Shown here piece by piece: positions 9,408-19,459 of a stretch of DNA of 64,000 nt. Each line of letters opens with the position of its first letter. Within the stretch, counting starts at the first letter, position 1. The notes beneath the pieces are model-generated. The model made no database searches, was not told the DNA's origin, and worked only from the letters and a program-made list of their open reading frames with translations. The DNA lies in contig CAJNDS010002068.1 in NCBI GenBank assembly GCA_905221605.1, positions 459,001-523,000 of the forward strand. The letters are read 5' to 3'. The translations under genes were made by a program, and so were the position numbers. This DNA comes from Symbiodinium natans. Its lineage: Eukaryota > Sar > Dinophyceae > Suessiales > Symbiodiniaceae.

Positions 9408-10693
9408 TCAAAATCCTAACCCAGGAATCGTGCAAGCGATCAACATGGTGCCGAGGATCGTGGGTACACCTCCCGCTGGGCCCGGGTCCGAAGCATCCAG
9501 CGGGCATGGCACATCCTCTCACGGCTTCAGGCTTGGGGGTTCAACCCTAAACCCTAAACACTAAACCCTAAACCCTAAACCTAAACCCTAAACCCTAAAC
9601 CCTATCTAGGGCTCGGTCCAGCTTGAGGCTGAGGACGAACCTGCGCCATCTGCGGTCCGAGATCAGTGACATGGCCTGCGCAAACAAAAAAGCGTCCCTG
9701 GAGGGTTTAGGGTTTAGGGTTTAGGGTTTAGGGTTTAGGGTTTAGGGTTTAGGGTTTAGGGTTTAGGGTTTAGGGCTGAGGGCCGCTGAGGGTTTAGGGT
9801 TGAGGGGTTCCTCAAGAGAGAGGCATGTCTCGACATCCGGTCCCTGCGCCGAGCGGCGGAGTCGAAGATGTTGCTCCCCCGTTTTAGGCGAGCATAGCCC
9901 AGTGCATCCGTGAAGCTGGTGGCAAAGCGTGTGCAGAGCTGCGCGACCATCAGGTTCATCAGGAAGACGTGCCAGAAGCCGGCAAAGCCCAGCACGAACC
10001 AGACCAGCAGAGGCTCGGGGGCCTCGGCGATCTCCTCAAAGTTGTTCGCGCTGTATGTCTTGACAGCAACTGCAAGCAGAGACTGGAACCCGGAGGGCAG
10101 GTCGTGGAAGTCACGAAGCTGGACCCCACCAAGGCTTGAGCTCTGGGGGAGGCAGGCCAGGGCAGATGCAAAAGAGGCCGTCAGGAAGACCAGGATGCCC
10201 AGATACAGGAACCTATGCTGAACCTGGAACCCTAGCAACGATTATAATTGTAGCTGTTTCTTAGGAATCGGAAGTACCCAAAATTAAAAAGCATTTCCAA
10301 GCATCCCTAAGGAACAGCTCCCACCACAAGCTGGCCACAAGGAGCACGAAGCAGGAAAGGTGGATGTTGCCTCGGACCGTGCCAGAACTCTGTGAATCTC
10401 TGCACACCCGAAGAGTTCTGGCCTGGGATGTCTTCCAGCATCTTCCGCGGTCTTTCTTGCAAGAAGCTGGCTTGGCTAACAAGTGAGGAACTGAGGCGGC
10501 TGCTGTGGATGAGTTCACAGGTGAGGACGAAGTAGAGCATCATAGGTATACCTAACAAAAACGCAGAAGGCCAGCAGAGTCTTCGAAACTGCGATAAACA
10601 GCGACTGCTGCTGTGGCAACCGCGACGTGCAGAGGCGTCTGTTAACCGGGGTAGGGTGTACTTGGAGGTCAATTTGTACTTATATAACCCCAA
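9408..10693 (-). CDS. Ion channel (pore-region fragment, multi-exon)
   Basis: C-terminal half of a membrane cation channel of the type abundant in dinoflagellates. Exons in transcript order: upstream membrane exons within 10270-10693 (AFLLGIPMMLYFVLTCELI; GNIHLSCFVLLVASLWWELF; exact joins unresolved); 10217-9858 (120 codons: segment FLYLGILVFLTASFASALAC, pore-like FHDLPSGFQSLLAVAVKTYS, last helix WHVFLMNLMVAQLC); 9675-9613 (AMSLISDRRWRRFVLSLKLD, R); 9515-9408 (DVPCPLDASDPGPAGGVPTI and on to a TGA). Introns 9676-9857 and 9516-9612 both start GC, end AG, join phase 0 to phase 0, and each contains a telomeric array. The N-terminal part and ion selectivity are not visible. The 9408 stop may be intronic if another exon follows. 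Confidence 0.7.
9544..9604 (-). repeat. Telomeric array inside an ion-channel intron
   Basis: Lies in intron 9516-9612. Relative to the gene it reads TTTAGGG and starts 8 bp after the GC donor. Confidence 0.9.
9703..9808 (+). repeat. Telomeric array inside the preceding ion-channel intron
   Basis: Lies in intron 9676-9857; in gene sense it reads CCCTAAA and ends about 28 bp before the acceptor. With the array at 9544 it brackets a single 63 bp exon. Confidence 0.9.
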
Positions 10694-10808
10694 TTATAAG
10701 CTTAATTATAACCTACTTCGAGGACTTAAGGGACTTAGGAGTCTTATAAGTACGGTACCCTGAACCTAGGCCTGCGGGGATGTGGATCCTGCCATGACTC
10801 TTGAGGCT

Positions 10809-10873
10809 AAAACCCTAAACCTAAACCCTAAACCCTAAACCCTAAACCTAAACCCTAAACCCTAAACCCTAAA
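10809..10873 (-). repeat. Telomeric array, left arm of a C-exon-G block
   Basis: Nine units, two of them 6 bp (CCTAAA). Confidence 0.9.
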
Positions 10874-10884
10874 AGCCAAGGCAC

Positions 10885-10951
10885 ATGAGATTCTTTGAAA
10901 CCAGTCTTCAACTTGGCAGTACCACCCGCCAGAGTGACAGCATGACAGAGC
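10885..10951 (-). CDS. Internal exon, perhaps an upstream exon of the channel
   Basis: Acceptor CATCAACTCAG| then (phase 1) LCHAVTLAGGTAKLKTGFKE and SH, donor TCTCAT|GTGCC. 67 bp. It is on the same strand just upstream of the channel exons, so it may belong to that gene; not provable here. Confidence 0.45.
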
Positions 10952-10965
10952 CTGAGTTGATGCTC

Positions 10966-11192
10966 TTAGGGTTTTAGGGTTTTAGGGTTTGGGGTGTTTA
11001 GGGTTTAGGGTTTAGGGTTCAGGGTTCAGGGTTCAGGGTTCAGGGTTCAGGGTTCAGGGTTCAGGGTTCAGGGTTTAGGGTTTAGGGTTTAGGGTTCAGG
11101 GTTCAGGGTTTAGGGTTTAGGGTTTAGGGTTTAGGGTTTAGGGTTTAGGGTTTAGGGTTTAGGGTTTAGGGTTTAGGGTTTAGGGTTTAGGG
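10966..11192 (+). repeat. Longest telomeric array, with a TTCAGGG block
   Basis: About 32 units. Units at about 11020-11072 are homogenised to TTCAGGG, flanked by TTTAGGG. Confidence 0.95.
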
Positions 11193-11592
11193 CTTCGATC
11201 AAGGGTTTCGAGAGGTTTCGAGTCTGTGGTTTTCGGGTAAAGTACGGCTCTGGCATGAGAGGTGTTCACACGCACATCGATCCAGCCTCGCAACCCAAGG
11301 TTCGACTGGAAGACAATGCAGAACCGGCTCCATGCAAACGAGCGCCTTAGGTGCCCGAATTCCTTCCAGCTCAAGGTATTGCGGAAGTACATTGCAACAG
11401 CATTTTGTGCAGTGCAATTCAACCTAAATCTGTCTGGCCGCAAACAAATGTAGCACCAGAATGAATTCCACGCAATCCTTGAAAGATCTCGTGAGATACG
11501 CCGGCAGCCGCACGCAGCAACACGCGCTAGTGTCCTGGCTGGCAGCACGCTTTGCCTAGCCTGCAGTGGATGCCTTGCACTCCTTAAGCCTC
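11193..11592. other. Unassigned block with opposite-strand open frames
   Basis: Minus frame to 11548 and plus frame 11262-11453 are both open. No domain recognised. Confidence 0.3.
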
Positions 11593-11683
11593 TAGGGTTT
11601 AGGGTTTAGGGTTTAGGGTTTAGGGTTTAGGGTTTAGGGTTTAGGGTTTAGGGTTTAGGGTTCAGGGTTCAGGGTTTAGGGTT
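11593..11683 (+). repeat. Telomeric array, TTTAGGG polarity
   Basis: Thirteen units, two TTCAGGG near the right end. Confidence 0.95.
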
Positions 11684-11770
11684 GCAGATTCCTTCTCTGA
11701 AAACTTCAGGTGGCAAGCATTACACCTCTCACGCCTAGAGCCCGATTGGGCAACTTACTGGCTGGTTCTC

Positions 11771-11865
11771 AGTAGGGAATGAGGGAATGAGGCACCCTAT
11801 AATATCCCTTCAGGGTGTATATAGGGCCCACTACTTCCCTCATCTCCCTACGAAGAATTAGGGGC
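11771..11865. repeat. Short AT-rich hairpin-like element
   Basis: Begins GGGAATGAGGGAATGAGG, a motif found inverted at 19045-19062. Contains CCCTATAATATCCC and ends GGGCCCACTACTTCCCTCAT. Possible relative of the elements at 23311 and 47304. Confidence 0.35.
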
Positions 11866-11991
11866 TTTAGCGCCTGGTTCGTGAATGAGCTGGCCCAAAG
11901 GTAGCTGTGCTTTGCCAGTAGCTGCCCGAGGCTGCATGCATAGGTGAACAGCCGGCAGCCAATGACCTCAGGAGCCAGAGCTGCTCTTATA

Positions 11992-12110
11992 TAGGGTTTA
12001 GGGTTTAGGGTTTAGGGTTTAGGGTCTAGGGTTTAGGGTTTAGGGTCTAGGGCTTAGGGCCTAGGGCTTAGGGCTTAGGGTTTAGGGCTTGGGGTTTTAG
12101 GGTTTAAGGT
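11992..12110 (+). repeat. Telomeric array with GGCTTAG/GTCTAGG variants
   Basis: Clean at the left, drifting to TCTAGGG, CTTAGGG and CTTGGGG at the right. Confidence 0.85.
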
Positions 12111-12173
12111 GAGCTTATGCTATGGTGCCGGGGAAGCAAAGAAACCCCCCAGTTGTGCTGTTCTTCGAAACAG

Positions 12174-12210
12174 TAAACCCTAAACCCTAAACCCTAAACC
12201 CTAAACCCTA
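12174..12210 (-). repeat. Telomeric array, left arm of a C-exon-G block
   Basis: Five perfect units. Confidence 0.9.
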
Positions 12211-12222
12211 TGTTGCAACCAG

Positions 12223-12337
12223 GCGTCCAGCCAGCGTGCCTTGTTATGTTTGTCAACGCCTGGGATGTGCTGGAATCCAAGGATGAAGCTGAGCAAGGAG
12301 AGTACAAACCTCAAGGATGCAGGCCTACAGTTTTTAA
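12223..12337 (+). CDS. Internal exon between inverted telomeric arrays
   Basis: Acceptor ATGTTGCAACCAG| 12 bp after the last CCCTAAA; reads VQPACLVMFVNAWDVLESKD, then EAEQGEYKPQGCRPTVF, and ends TTTTTAA|GCCTAAC, a GC donor. Clearly protein-like; family unknown. Confidence 0.6.
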
Positions 12338-12348
12338 GCCTAACCCTC

Positions 12349-12479
12349 GGGTTCAGGGTTCAGGGTTTGGGGTTTAGGGTTTAGGGTTTAGGGTTTAGGG
12401 TTTAGGGTTTGAGGTTTGGGGTTTAAGGTTTGGGGTTTGGGGTTTGGGGTTTAAGGTCTGGGGTTTAGGGTTTAGGGTT
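12349..12479 (+). repeat. Telomeric array rich in TTTGGGG, right arm
   Basis: About 18 units including TTCAGGG, TTTGGGG, TTTAAGG. Confidence 0.9.
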
Positions 12480-12600
12480 AACAAGACTCTTGCTGAAGTG
12501 GTGGTATTTCGCAAGCCTCTCTTGACCAAGAAGCAGGAGTTTCGAGACCAGGAAAGCCCCGCGGCAGATGCCGGACCACAGCAGGTCCGACATGAAGACG
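12480..12600 (-). CDS. Possible exon, unrecognised
   Basis: A minus frame reads DLLWSGICRGAFLVSKLLLL and GQERLAKYHHFSKSLVN up to the array. The plus strand is also open, so strand is not certain. Confidence 0.3.
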
Positions 12601-13238
12601 GCACACGGATGGCAAATCACCCCGGGGTCGCTGTGCCTCAGCAGCGAGGAGCAACTCCACGAGATGCTCCAAGCACTGGCTTTTCGTATCGGGGTCCTTT
12701 AAAGAAAAAGGCATGAAACGATGCAAAGAAGTTTTTGAGATGTGCCGCAACCCTTGCCTCACGAAAATTGAATCTGCCCCACTGTGGTTCAAGCATACTC
12801 CATGCTTTGGAGGAGATCATCGTCTGTGTGGGAAGATGTCGGGGGGCACTCTTGCGTAACTTGCAGTTCCCGCGGTCTCCCAGCGGCTACTGACGTCGAC
12901 CGAGTGACTACAGCAAAGAACACTCCTGCTTGCACTTATTGGCGTCCTTTCTTGATCCCCTTCGAAGGCAACCCGAATTAGAACACCCCAAAACAGCCCC
13001 AAACACCCCTCCAGCGCGTCTTGCAGCCATGTCGCTTGACCAGCTGAGGCATGGAACTGGTGAGGCGCAGCTCCTCTACTTACGTTGAGTTTAGGTTTAG
13101 GTGGCTTAGGGTTGTGAGACATGTTGGATGTTGTGCATTGGGTCGCGTGCGGCGCAACCTGCGACATGGCTGTGCCACCAATGACATGGGACATGAAAAC
13201 CTCGGAATAAACCATGCATCTGCACTCGCCAGGACTAG
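12601..13238. other. Unassigned unique block
   Basis: A 132-codon minus frame (12817-13215) is open but shows no domain. Confidence 0.3.
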
Positions 13239-13279
13239 CCTAAACCCTGACCCTAAACCCGAAGCCCTCAACCCTAAAC
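13239..13279 (-). repeat. Decayed telomeric array
   Basis: CCCTAAA, CCCTGA, CCCGAAG and CCCTCAA units. Confidence 0.65.
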
Positions 13280-13430
13280 TAGGCTTCACAGGCCGGCACT
13301 GTGGCCAGTAGGATCTCCTCATCCACCAGAAATGGCCCCACGTAGTAGTTCACCCGGCGATTACCCTTGGGCAAAAGACGTTCTTTCCAATTGCTGTGTG
13401 AATCATTTTTACATACATACATTAAAGATA

Positions 13431-13886
13431 TATATATATATATATATATATATACGTTTATATACACATGTATGTATGTGTGTATGTATGTATGTATGTA
13501 TGTATGTATGTATGTATGTATGTATGTATGTATGTATGTATGTATGTATGTATGTATGTATGTATGTATGTATGTATGTATGTATACATATATACATATA
13601 TACATATATACATATATACATATATACATATATACATATATACATATATACATATATACATATATACATATATACTATCTAATATATCCTATATCCATAT
13701 ATACATATTATAACCTATATACATAGTCACAGACATACATACATACATATATACATATATACATATATACATATATACATATATACATATATACATATAC
13801 ATATATACATATATACATATATACATATATACATATATATATATACACATATATACATATATACATATATACATATATACATATAT
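13431..13886. repeat. Compound microsatellite TA / TATG / ATATACAT
   Basis: (TA)n at 13431, about 28 units of TATG to 13583, then ATATACAT units, an AT-rich break at 13675-13735, and more ATATACAT to 13886, followed by a C run at 13890. Confidence 0.95.
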
Positions 13887-14099
13887 GCTACCCCCCCCCC
13901 CCAGCGACCTACCCTTTTTAGGCCTTTTTAGGCCTTTTTAACAGAAAATGACAAAGAAGGCCCAAAAGTCGCGTAGTTAATCACCGGGTAATGAAGGACA
14001 GTTACTGGGACACCCACCTCACAGACCCCGATAAGCTGGCATTGGAAGAATCTACATTTTGAATCTGAAGCGGACAATGCTGTTTTTAGATGTTTAGAT

Positions 14100-14883
14100 C
14101 AGTGTTTTTCTATGCAAATTGTGCGTTTCAAGGGCAATTAATGTTTTGTTGAGCAACTAATTTATTTTTGCAATTGTGTTTGTACGAGGCAAAGTATTAA
14201 TCAAATAGTGAAACATTTTTCCTGGTTCTATGCGAATTTAGCTACTAGAGTAATCATTAAGCAAAGAGCCCAATTTGACTCAAGTGAATACTATTTAAAG
14301 GAGCATACTCAACCAAGATGCGAAATAAACACCATTTTCAACCAAAAAATGGCAAAGTGTGCGTTTAAAGTGCAAATACTGTATTTATACAATTGTGTTT
14401 GTACTAGGCAAAGTATGCTCTCTGAAAAGTCCACTGAAATACCTTATGTTTACATATTCATGAATCGTTTTTCTTTTTGAAATAATCATTTTATGCGAAT
14501 TTAGCTACTAGAGTAATTATTAAGCAAATAGCCCAATTTGACTCAAGTGAATACCATATCAAGGACCATACTCAACCAAAATACGAAAGAAGCACCATAT
14601 TCAACCAAAATATGGCAAAGTGTGGTTTAAAGGGCAAATAGTGCTTTGTTGAGCAACTAATGCATTGAAACAGTTGTGTTTATACCAGGCAAAGTATTAT
14701 TGAAGTACTATCTGCAAAGTCAAATGAAACACCTTCTGTTTACATATTCATGAAACAATTTTTTTGAAGTATTCATTCTATGCGAATTTAACTACTAGAG
14801 GAATTCTTAAGCAAATAGCCCAATTTGACTCAAGTGAATACTATTTAAAGGACCATACTCAACCAAATACGAAATAAACACTT
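14100..14883. repeat. AT-rich tandem satellite, about 263-287 bp unit
   Basis: The anchor ATGCGAATTTAGCTACTAGA recurs at 14230, 14493 and 14780. A second shared motif, CCCAATTTGACTCAAGTGAA, follows each. Copies are about 85-90% alike and the array runs into the scaffold gap. No coding content. Confidence 0.85.
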
Positions 14884-14983
14884 NNNNNNNNNNNNNNNNN
14901 NNNNNNNNNNNNNNNNNNNNNNNNNNNNNNNNNNNNNNNNNNNNNNNNNNNNNNNNNNNNNNNNNNNNNNNNNNNNNNNNNNN
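14884..14983. other. 100-N scaffold gap
   Basis: Exactly 100 N, a conventional placeholder, so the true gap length is unknown. It lies between a satellite and a microsatellite, both hard to assemble. Confidence 1.
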
Positions 14984-15012
14984 CTTGAGACAAGTCGAAA
15001 AAGGTTAGGTCA

Positions 15013-15256
15013 CTGGGGGGGGGGGGGGGGGTCCACATATATATATATATATATATACCATGTATACATATATCCATATATACATATATACATATATACA
15101 TATATACATATATACATATATACATATATACATATATACATATATACATATATACATATATACATATATACATATATACATATATACATATATACATATA
15201 TACACATATACATATGTATGTATGTATGTATGTATGTATATATATATATATATATG
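15013..15256. repeat. Poly-G, ATATACAT and TATG microsatellites
   Basis: Same compound structure as 13431-13886, on the other side of the gap. Confidence 0.9.
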
Positions 15257-15557
15257 ATCCGGGTGCGGCCCCATCCCTTCAACTTGTCAGGCCTATATCC
15301 AAAAGTCCTAAAATCCAACAACATGGACTTTTGGCCTTTTGGACATGGACTTTTGGACTTCTGGACTTCTGGACGACTTTTCGGCCTGAGAATCGTGGAC
15401 TCTTGGACTTCGGGGCTTTTAAGCTTGTTGTTTGCTATTCTGAATCCACAACATCTTATCTCAAGCTAGGCTTCCCGACAAGCAAAACATGGCGCATCAT
15501 ATGTTCTGCTTCTGTTGTGCTTAGTACGAAACATCTTCTCTCAAGCGATCACACTCA

Positions 15558-15558
<1 letters not shown>
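15257..15558. other. Short TGGACTT-type repetition, otherwise unassigned
   Basis: Repeated TTTTGGAC / CTTCTGGAC units at 15325-15420. No gene supported. Confidence 0.4.

Positions 15559-15601
<43 letters not shown>
15559..15601. repeat. 43-C homopolymer
   Basis: Uninterrupted C run; the length is unreliable in any assembly. Confidence 0.9.
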
Positions 15602-15602
<1 letters not shown>

Positions 15603-17098
15603 CCGCGACAAGCAAAACTTAAGACATGAATTATTCCGGTCACGCTTTCTCAAGAAGATGATCTTGGATCCGGTACCCCTCACCCCCACCCCCCCACACC
15701 CCAAATAAGCAGCGCAGAACTGGACAAGAATAACATTGAATACTGATTATCATGGTGGTTATGCTGTAGTGAGCATAATTAGCATAATGAAGTGGCCTTG
15801 ATGCCCCTGATAAGCAAGCCTGAAAAATGAGAGTTCTTCGAGGTGCTCTTTATCCAATATATTGTCCTGGGACTCCCTCCGAAGAAAGCGGCGCAGGGCC
15901 TCACATGTTGTCAAAGAAACTCGGGTAATGTAAAGAAGAAGAAGAAGAAGCATACTTACTCAACGGACTATAACAAGTGCAACTGCCCTCGCTAGTTAAA
16001 TAGTTAGAATAGGCAATACAAGTGGCACAATGTGTACCATGAATCCATCGAACCTAACAAATACAATGAATCAAACGCATAACGAAAATCAAGAATAAGT
16101 TGGGTAGAATGACAATGAAGAAGAAGTTGAGTACACTCATCACAAGAATGAATGTAGCGAATCAACATACTGGATAAACTGAAGATTACGAATGCTAGGG
16201 TCACAAGAGAAAGAAAGAAATACTGGCTACACTGAATACGATGAACATAATATGATGAGCTGAATGCCTTGGTTTTAATTCGAAAGGGTATGTTCTCATA
16301 TTGATTCAACGATGAAATCTCAAAAATAGGCATTCTAAATGCATCAGTAGTATCATTTGTATCAGATTTCTCTCTTACATTCATGCTAACGACTATGTTC
16401 GCTATATGAACTACGTTAACATTAATAAATATACGACTAGGTCATAAGGATAAAATGAATACTGATTGTAGTGCCTAGGCGATATATAATGCACATTATC
16501 ATTCCCAACAGCCGAAGGGTTTGGGTTTCTGTCTCTAGAGGCGAGGGACCCCGGAGGACGGGCCAGAACGGAATGCCGGAACGGAAAGGAACGCAACTTG
16601 ATCATCTCTGTCTGGCTGGCTGTAGGGTTGCACAGCTGGAATAATGAGCCCATCGCCTTGTGTGAATTCCAATGGTTGCATACATTAGAAGATTAGTTGT
16701 ATCAGTTGTATCAGCTAAAGTTGTATCTTTATATCGCTAAAAATCATGTTACAATTGCAGTAGTTCGTATGGTAGTTGTATGAACTACATTTTTGTTGTA
16801 TCAGTGGCACTGAATATACTAAGTTTAACATTCTAATAGTTGCATTATTCCTGCGGTCATATAATAGGTATATTCTGCTTGATAACTCAACTAACTATAT
16901 TTGTATGTAATTGTAATTTTGTTGGTTCTGTCCATTACAAAGGGCTTTAACGAGATTATTCATGCGCGAGATTCTAGTTGTAATAGGTATGTAACAATCT
17001 GCCTCACGATAACTTAATCAAAGAGTTCTTCTTGGGCCAGACAACAAGAATGGTCGACCATTTGCAAAACTGTCATTTTTAACATACAGTTCAAAATC
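15602..17098. other. AT-richer unique region without telomeric arrays
   Basis: Longest array-free stretch in the left part. A 126-codon minus frame (16004-16384) and an 80-codon one (16411-16653) are open with no recognised domain. TTGTATCAG repeats occur near 16690-16810. Confidence 0.35.
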
Positions 17099-17128
17099 AA
17101 AACCCTAAACCCAAAACCCTAAACCCTA
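17099..17128 (-). repeat. Short telomeric array
   Basis: Four imperfect CCCTAAA units (one CCCAAAA). Confidence 0.75.
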
Positions 17129-17524
17129 CACTTAAAGGCACACCTATAGACACTGTTGGCTTTAAAGCGGCTTCGAGGGAGGTTGTCTACTCAAAGCATC
17201 CTTGGATGGGGCATCGACAATCGAAGTCCTGTTTCTACCGCGCCTGCCAAGGTTTTCATTGGGGGAGGGGGGGGGGGGGGGGGAACTACCCAAAAATGAA
17301 AATGGTATGTTTATAGATATATATATATATATATGTTTACATATATATATACATATCATATATACATAGATATATGTATTTGAGTATATAAATATTATAT
17401 AATATACTGCTAGCTGGTCAGCTCCCTTGTCCCACCTCAGCCACCTTGGCGGACTTCCAGATCAGTCCGTCCAGCCTGGGCTGACAACTCTGTCCCCAAA
17501 CCCGAACACGAAAACACAACTAAC
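17129..17524. other. Unassigned block with a G run and TA repeats
   Basis: G-run near 17260-17282 and TATATA to 17405. No exon seen. Confidence 0.35.
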
Positions 17525-17568
17525 AAACCCTAAACCCTGAACCCTAAACCCTAAACCCTAAACCCTGA
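17525..17568 (-). repeat. Telomeric array, left arm of a C-exon-G block
   Basis: Six units with one CCCTGAA. Confidence 0.9.
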
Positions 17569-17587
17569 CACGAGAAGCATCTCCCAC

Positions 17588-17673
17588 CGCAGGCCCGGCA
17601 GCAGTGTGGACAGCAGCGAGGGCGCACGGTGGCAGAGGATCGGCACGATGTCCGGGTGCCGCTTCCAGAGGGC
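17588..17673 (-). CDS. Internal exon between inverted telomeric arrays
   Basis: Acceptor GAATTCTGTAG| then ALWKRHPDIVPILCHRAPSL and LSTLLPGL, donor CTGCG|GTGGGAG. 86 bp with strong protein-like composition on this strand only. Possibly from a large helical-repeat protein; family not established. Confidence 0.65.
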
Positions 17674-17687
17674 CTACAGAATTCTAC

Positions 17688-17753
17688 GGTTTAGAGTTTA
17701 GGGGTTTGGGGTTTAGGGTTTAGGGTTTAGGGTTTAGGGTTTAGGGTTTAGGG
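17688..17753 (+). repeat. Telomeric array, right arm
   Basis: Nine units, the first two degenerate (TTTAGAG, TTTAGGGG). Confidence 0.9.
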
Positions 17754-17820
17754 TGTTGAATGAGGGGGTCGCTGTAGGGCACAAGCTGCCTACCACTTAT
17801 CAAGGATTTGGCAGGACTTC

Positions 17821-17985
17821 AATCATGGGTTTCCCTACTAACCCCGTCTATGCTACCCCCCTAGGTTCCCCCCTCAAATAACCTTACTGAGGCTCAATTG
17901 TCCCTAAATAGCCTTAGTTACGGAGGGAACCTAGGGTGGAGGGGGAGTAGTATAGAGGGGGGTAGTAGGGAAACCTGTCATGATT
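17821..17985. mobile_element. MITE-like foldback element
   Basis: Left end AATCATGGGTTTCCCTACTA and right end TAGTAGGGAAACCTGTCATG(ATT) are inverted copies, extending inward through CTAGGTTCCC / GGGAACCTAG. Terminal inverted repeats are about 55-60 bp around a 45-50 bp centre. There is no coding capacity. A clear target duplication is not visible beyond AAT. Confidence 0.65.
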
Positions 17986-18044
17986 TAATCGTTCCTGCTC
18001 TCCATACTTGTTTTGTGTCGAATGAATGCGTAAGGAAGTCTCAA

Positions 18045-18104
18045 CACTAAACCCATAAACCCTAAAAACCCTAAAAGCCCTAAACCCCAAACCCTAAACC
18101 CAAC
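18045..18104 (-). repeat. Decayed telomeric array
   Basis: CCCTAAAAA, CCCTAAAAG and CCCCAAA variants. Confidence 0.75.
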
Positions 18105-18179
18105 CTTGCCAGGCCTTCTAGATTTGCCTCGCAATTTGATCTAAGTTTGGGCCTGGCCGGTTCTCTCCTTCTGGGTGCC

Positions 18180-18360
18180 ACGAGACTCCCGCAGAGCTAA
18201 AGAGTCGAAAGTGAAGAGTTTCATGCGAAAGGGTAGGATTCCGCGAAAGCTTCAAGGTCGACAAGGCCCCAGTCGAAAAAAGTCACGAGGAGCTTCGGAA
18301 AGCTGAAACAGCCAGGGAAAGTACGAAAGCTCGAAAAGTCGAAAATCCAAAAAGTCATCC
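18180..18360. repeat. CGAAAAGTC-type purine-rich repetition
   Basis: Many CGAAAG/CGAAAAGTC units; the same family appears inverted at 18780-18975. Probably simple-sequence drift. Confidence 0.5.
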
Positions 18361-18371
18361 CCCGGCAGCGT

Positions 18372-18440
18372 AAGGGTTAAGGTGTAGGGTTTAGGGTTCT
18401 GGGTTTTGGGTTTTGGGTTTAGGGTTTAGGGTTTTGGGTC
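18372..18440 (+). repeat. Telomeric array with TTTTGGG variants
   Basis: TTTTGGG and TTCTGGG alternate with TTTAGGG. Confidence 0.8.
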
Positions 18441-18513
18441 TAAACCTTTTGAAAGGTTTCTGGGACTTGATGCACAGGGGTGGGTGGCTGAGGGTGCACA
18501 GGTCCACTCTTTA

Positions 18514-18600
18514 GTTTAGGGTTTAGGGTTTAGGGTTTCACGGTTTAGGCTTTGGGGTTTAGGGTTTAGGGTTTAGGGTTTAGGGTTTAAGGTTTAGGGT
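18514..18600 (+). repeat. Telomeric array, TTTAGGG polarity
   Basis: About twelve units, the middle interrupted by TTTCACGG. Confidence 0.9.
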
Positions 18601-18779
18601 CTCGATGGATATTCCTAAACCCTTAACCCTCAGCATTTTTGGTTCCTGCACCCTTCAAGCCTTAACCAGAAACCGGCTCAGATTTAGAGCCCACATCAGC
18701 CACAAAACTTGAGATGGCCAGGTCTAAAAGCTCTTAGCTTGCCTGCCGCCGTTGCATTTGATAGCCAGAGAACTGCAAG

Positions 18780-18975
18780 AAAGACCTGTTTTTTCGATGC
18801 TTTCAAGCTTTTCGGGACTCTTGACTTTCCGGCTTTCCCGTTCTTTTTGGGCGTTTTACACTTGTCGTATTTTTGCTTTTTCAAACTTTTCTCTCTTTTC
18901 GGACTTTTCGCTTTGCCGGTCGATTTTTTCGGGGCTTTTCGGGCTTTTCAGCTTTTCGAGGATTTTTTAGCCGCA
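18780..18975. repeat. Pyrimidine-rich CTTTTCGGG repetition
   Basis: Inverse of the purine family at 18180. The minus strand is open and lysine-rich (CKTPKKNGKAGKSRVPKSLK), which I attribute to the repeat, not to a gene. Confidence 0.5.
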
Positions 18976-19041
18976 CTTGTCAACCCCCCCCCCCCCCCGC
19001 CCCCCCAAGGTCCCAAAGAGAATATGTGCGTGGCGTAGTGT

Positions 19042-19215
19042 TTACCTCATTCCCTCATTCCCGACCAAAAGCCAGCCAGAAAAGTCTTCAGCCTCCATGC
19101 CGTAGTAGTACCGCGAGCGGTCAGCTCGAATTGTGAGGAGGTCGACAAAAATGGCCCGCGCGGTATTGAGGGCCCCACTGTCCTTGGATTCGGGCAAGCG
19201 CAGGGTGGGGTACAT
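19042..19215 (-). CDS. Unrecognised exon, 57 codons
   Basis: Reads MYPTLRLPESKDSGALNTAR, AIFVDLLTIRADRSRYYYGM, EAEDFSGWLLVGNEGMR then TAA. Strongly protein-like up to FSGW. The last residues overlap a GGGAATGAGGGAATGAGG repeat, so the true exon may end earlier at a GC donor (GGCTG|GCTTTT). The ATG lies next to a telomeric array and may be an internal Met. Family unknown. Confidence 0.6.
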   Translation of the reverse strand: MYPTLRLPESKDSGALNTARAIFVDLLTIRADRSRYYYGMEAEDFSGWLLVGNEGMR

Positions 19216-19224
19216 GGTCCCTAT

Positions 19225-19243
19225 AAACCCTAAACCCTAAACC
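19225..19243 (-). repeat. Minimal telomeric array
   Basis: Two and a half CCCTAAA units. Confidence 0.7.
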
Positions 19244-19459
19244 GTACACCCTTTTGGGGGTATTTAAATGTTAGGTAGCAACCCCAGAAGGGCTATGATT
19301 TAGACAGGTGACCACATAGAAGCCGCCAAGATTCACTGGATCTCAGAGCTTTGAGTGCACTCCCCAGTACGTTTAAGTGCTTTTGCAAGGGTTCCCTCAA
19401 AATCCCAAGAGAGAACTGGAGTCGGGACTTCTTCGCAAGGGGGAAACTATGCACAACAA

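Noticed and set aside
9121-9522. 133-codon minus frame as a separate gene
   Set aside because: The channel C-terminal exon occupies part of it in another frame with a supported splice phase.
5147-11192. CRISPR-like array (repeats separated by about 100 bp)
   Set aside because: The repeats are telomeric, change polarity and vary in length; spacers are exon-like and the genome is eukaryotic.
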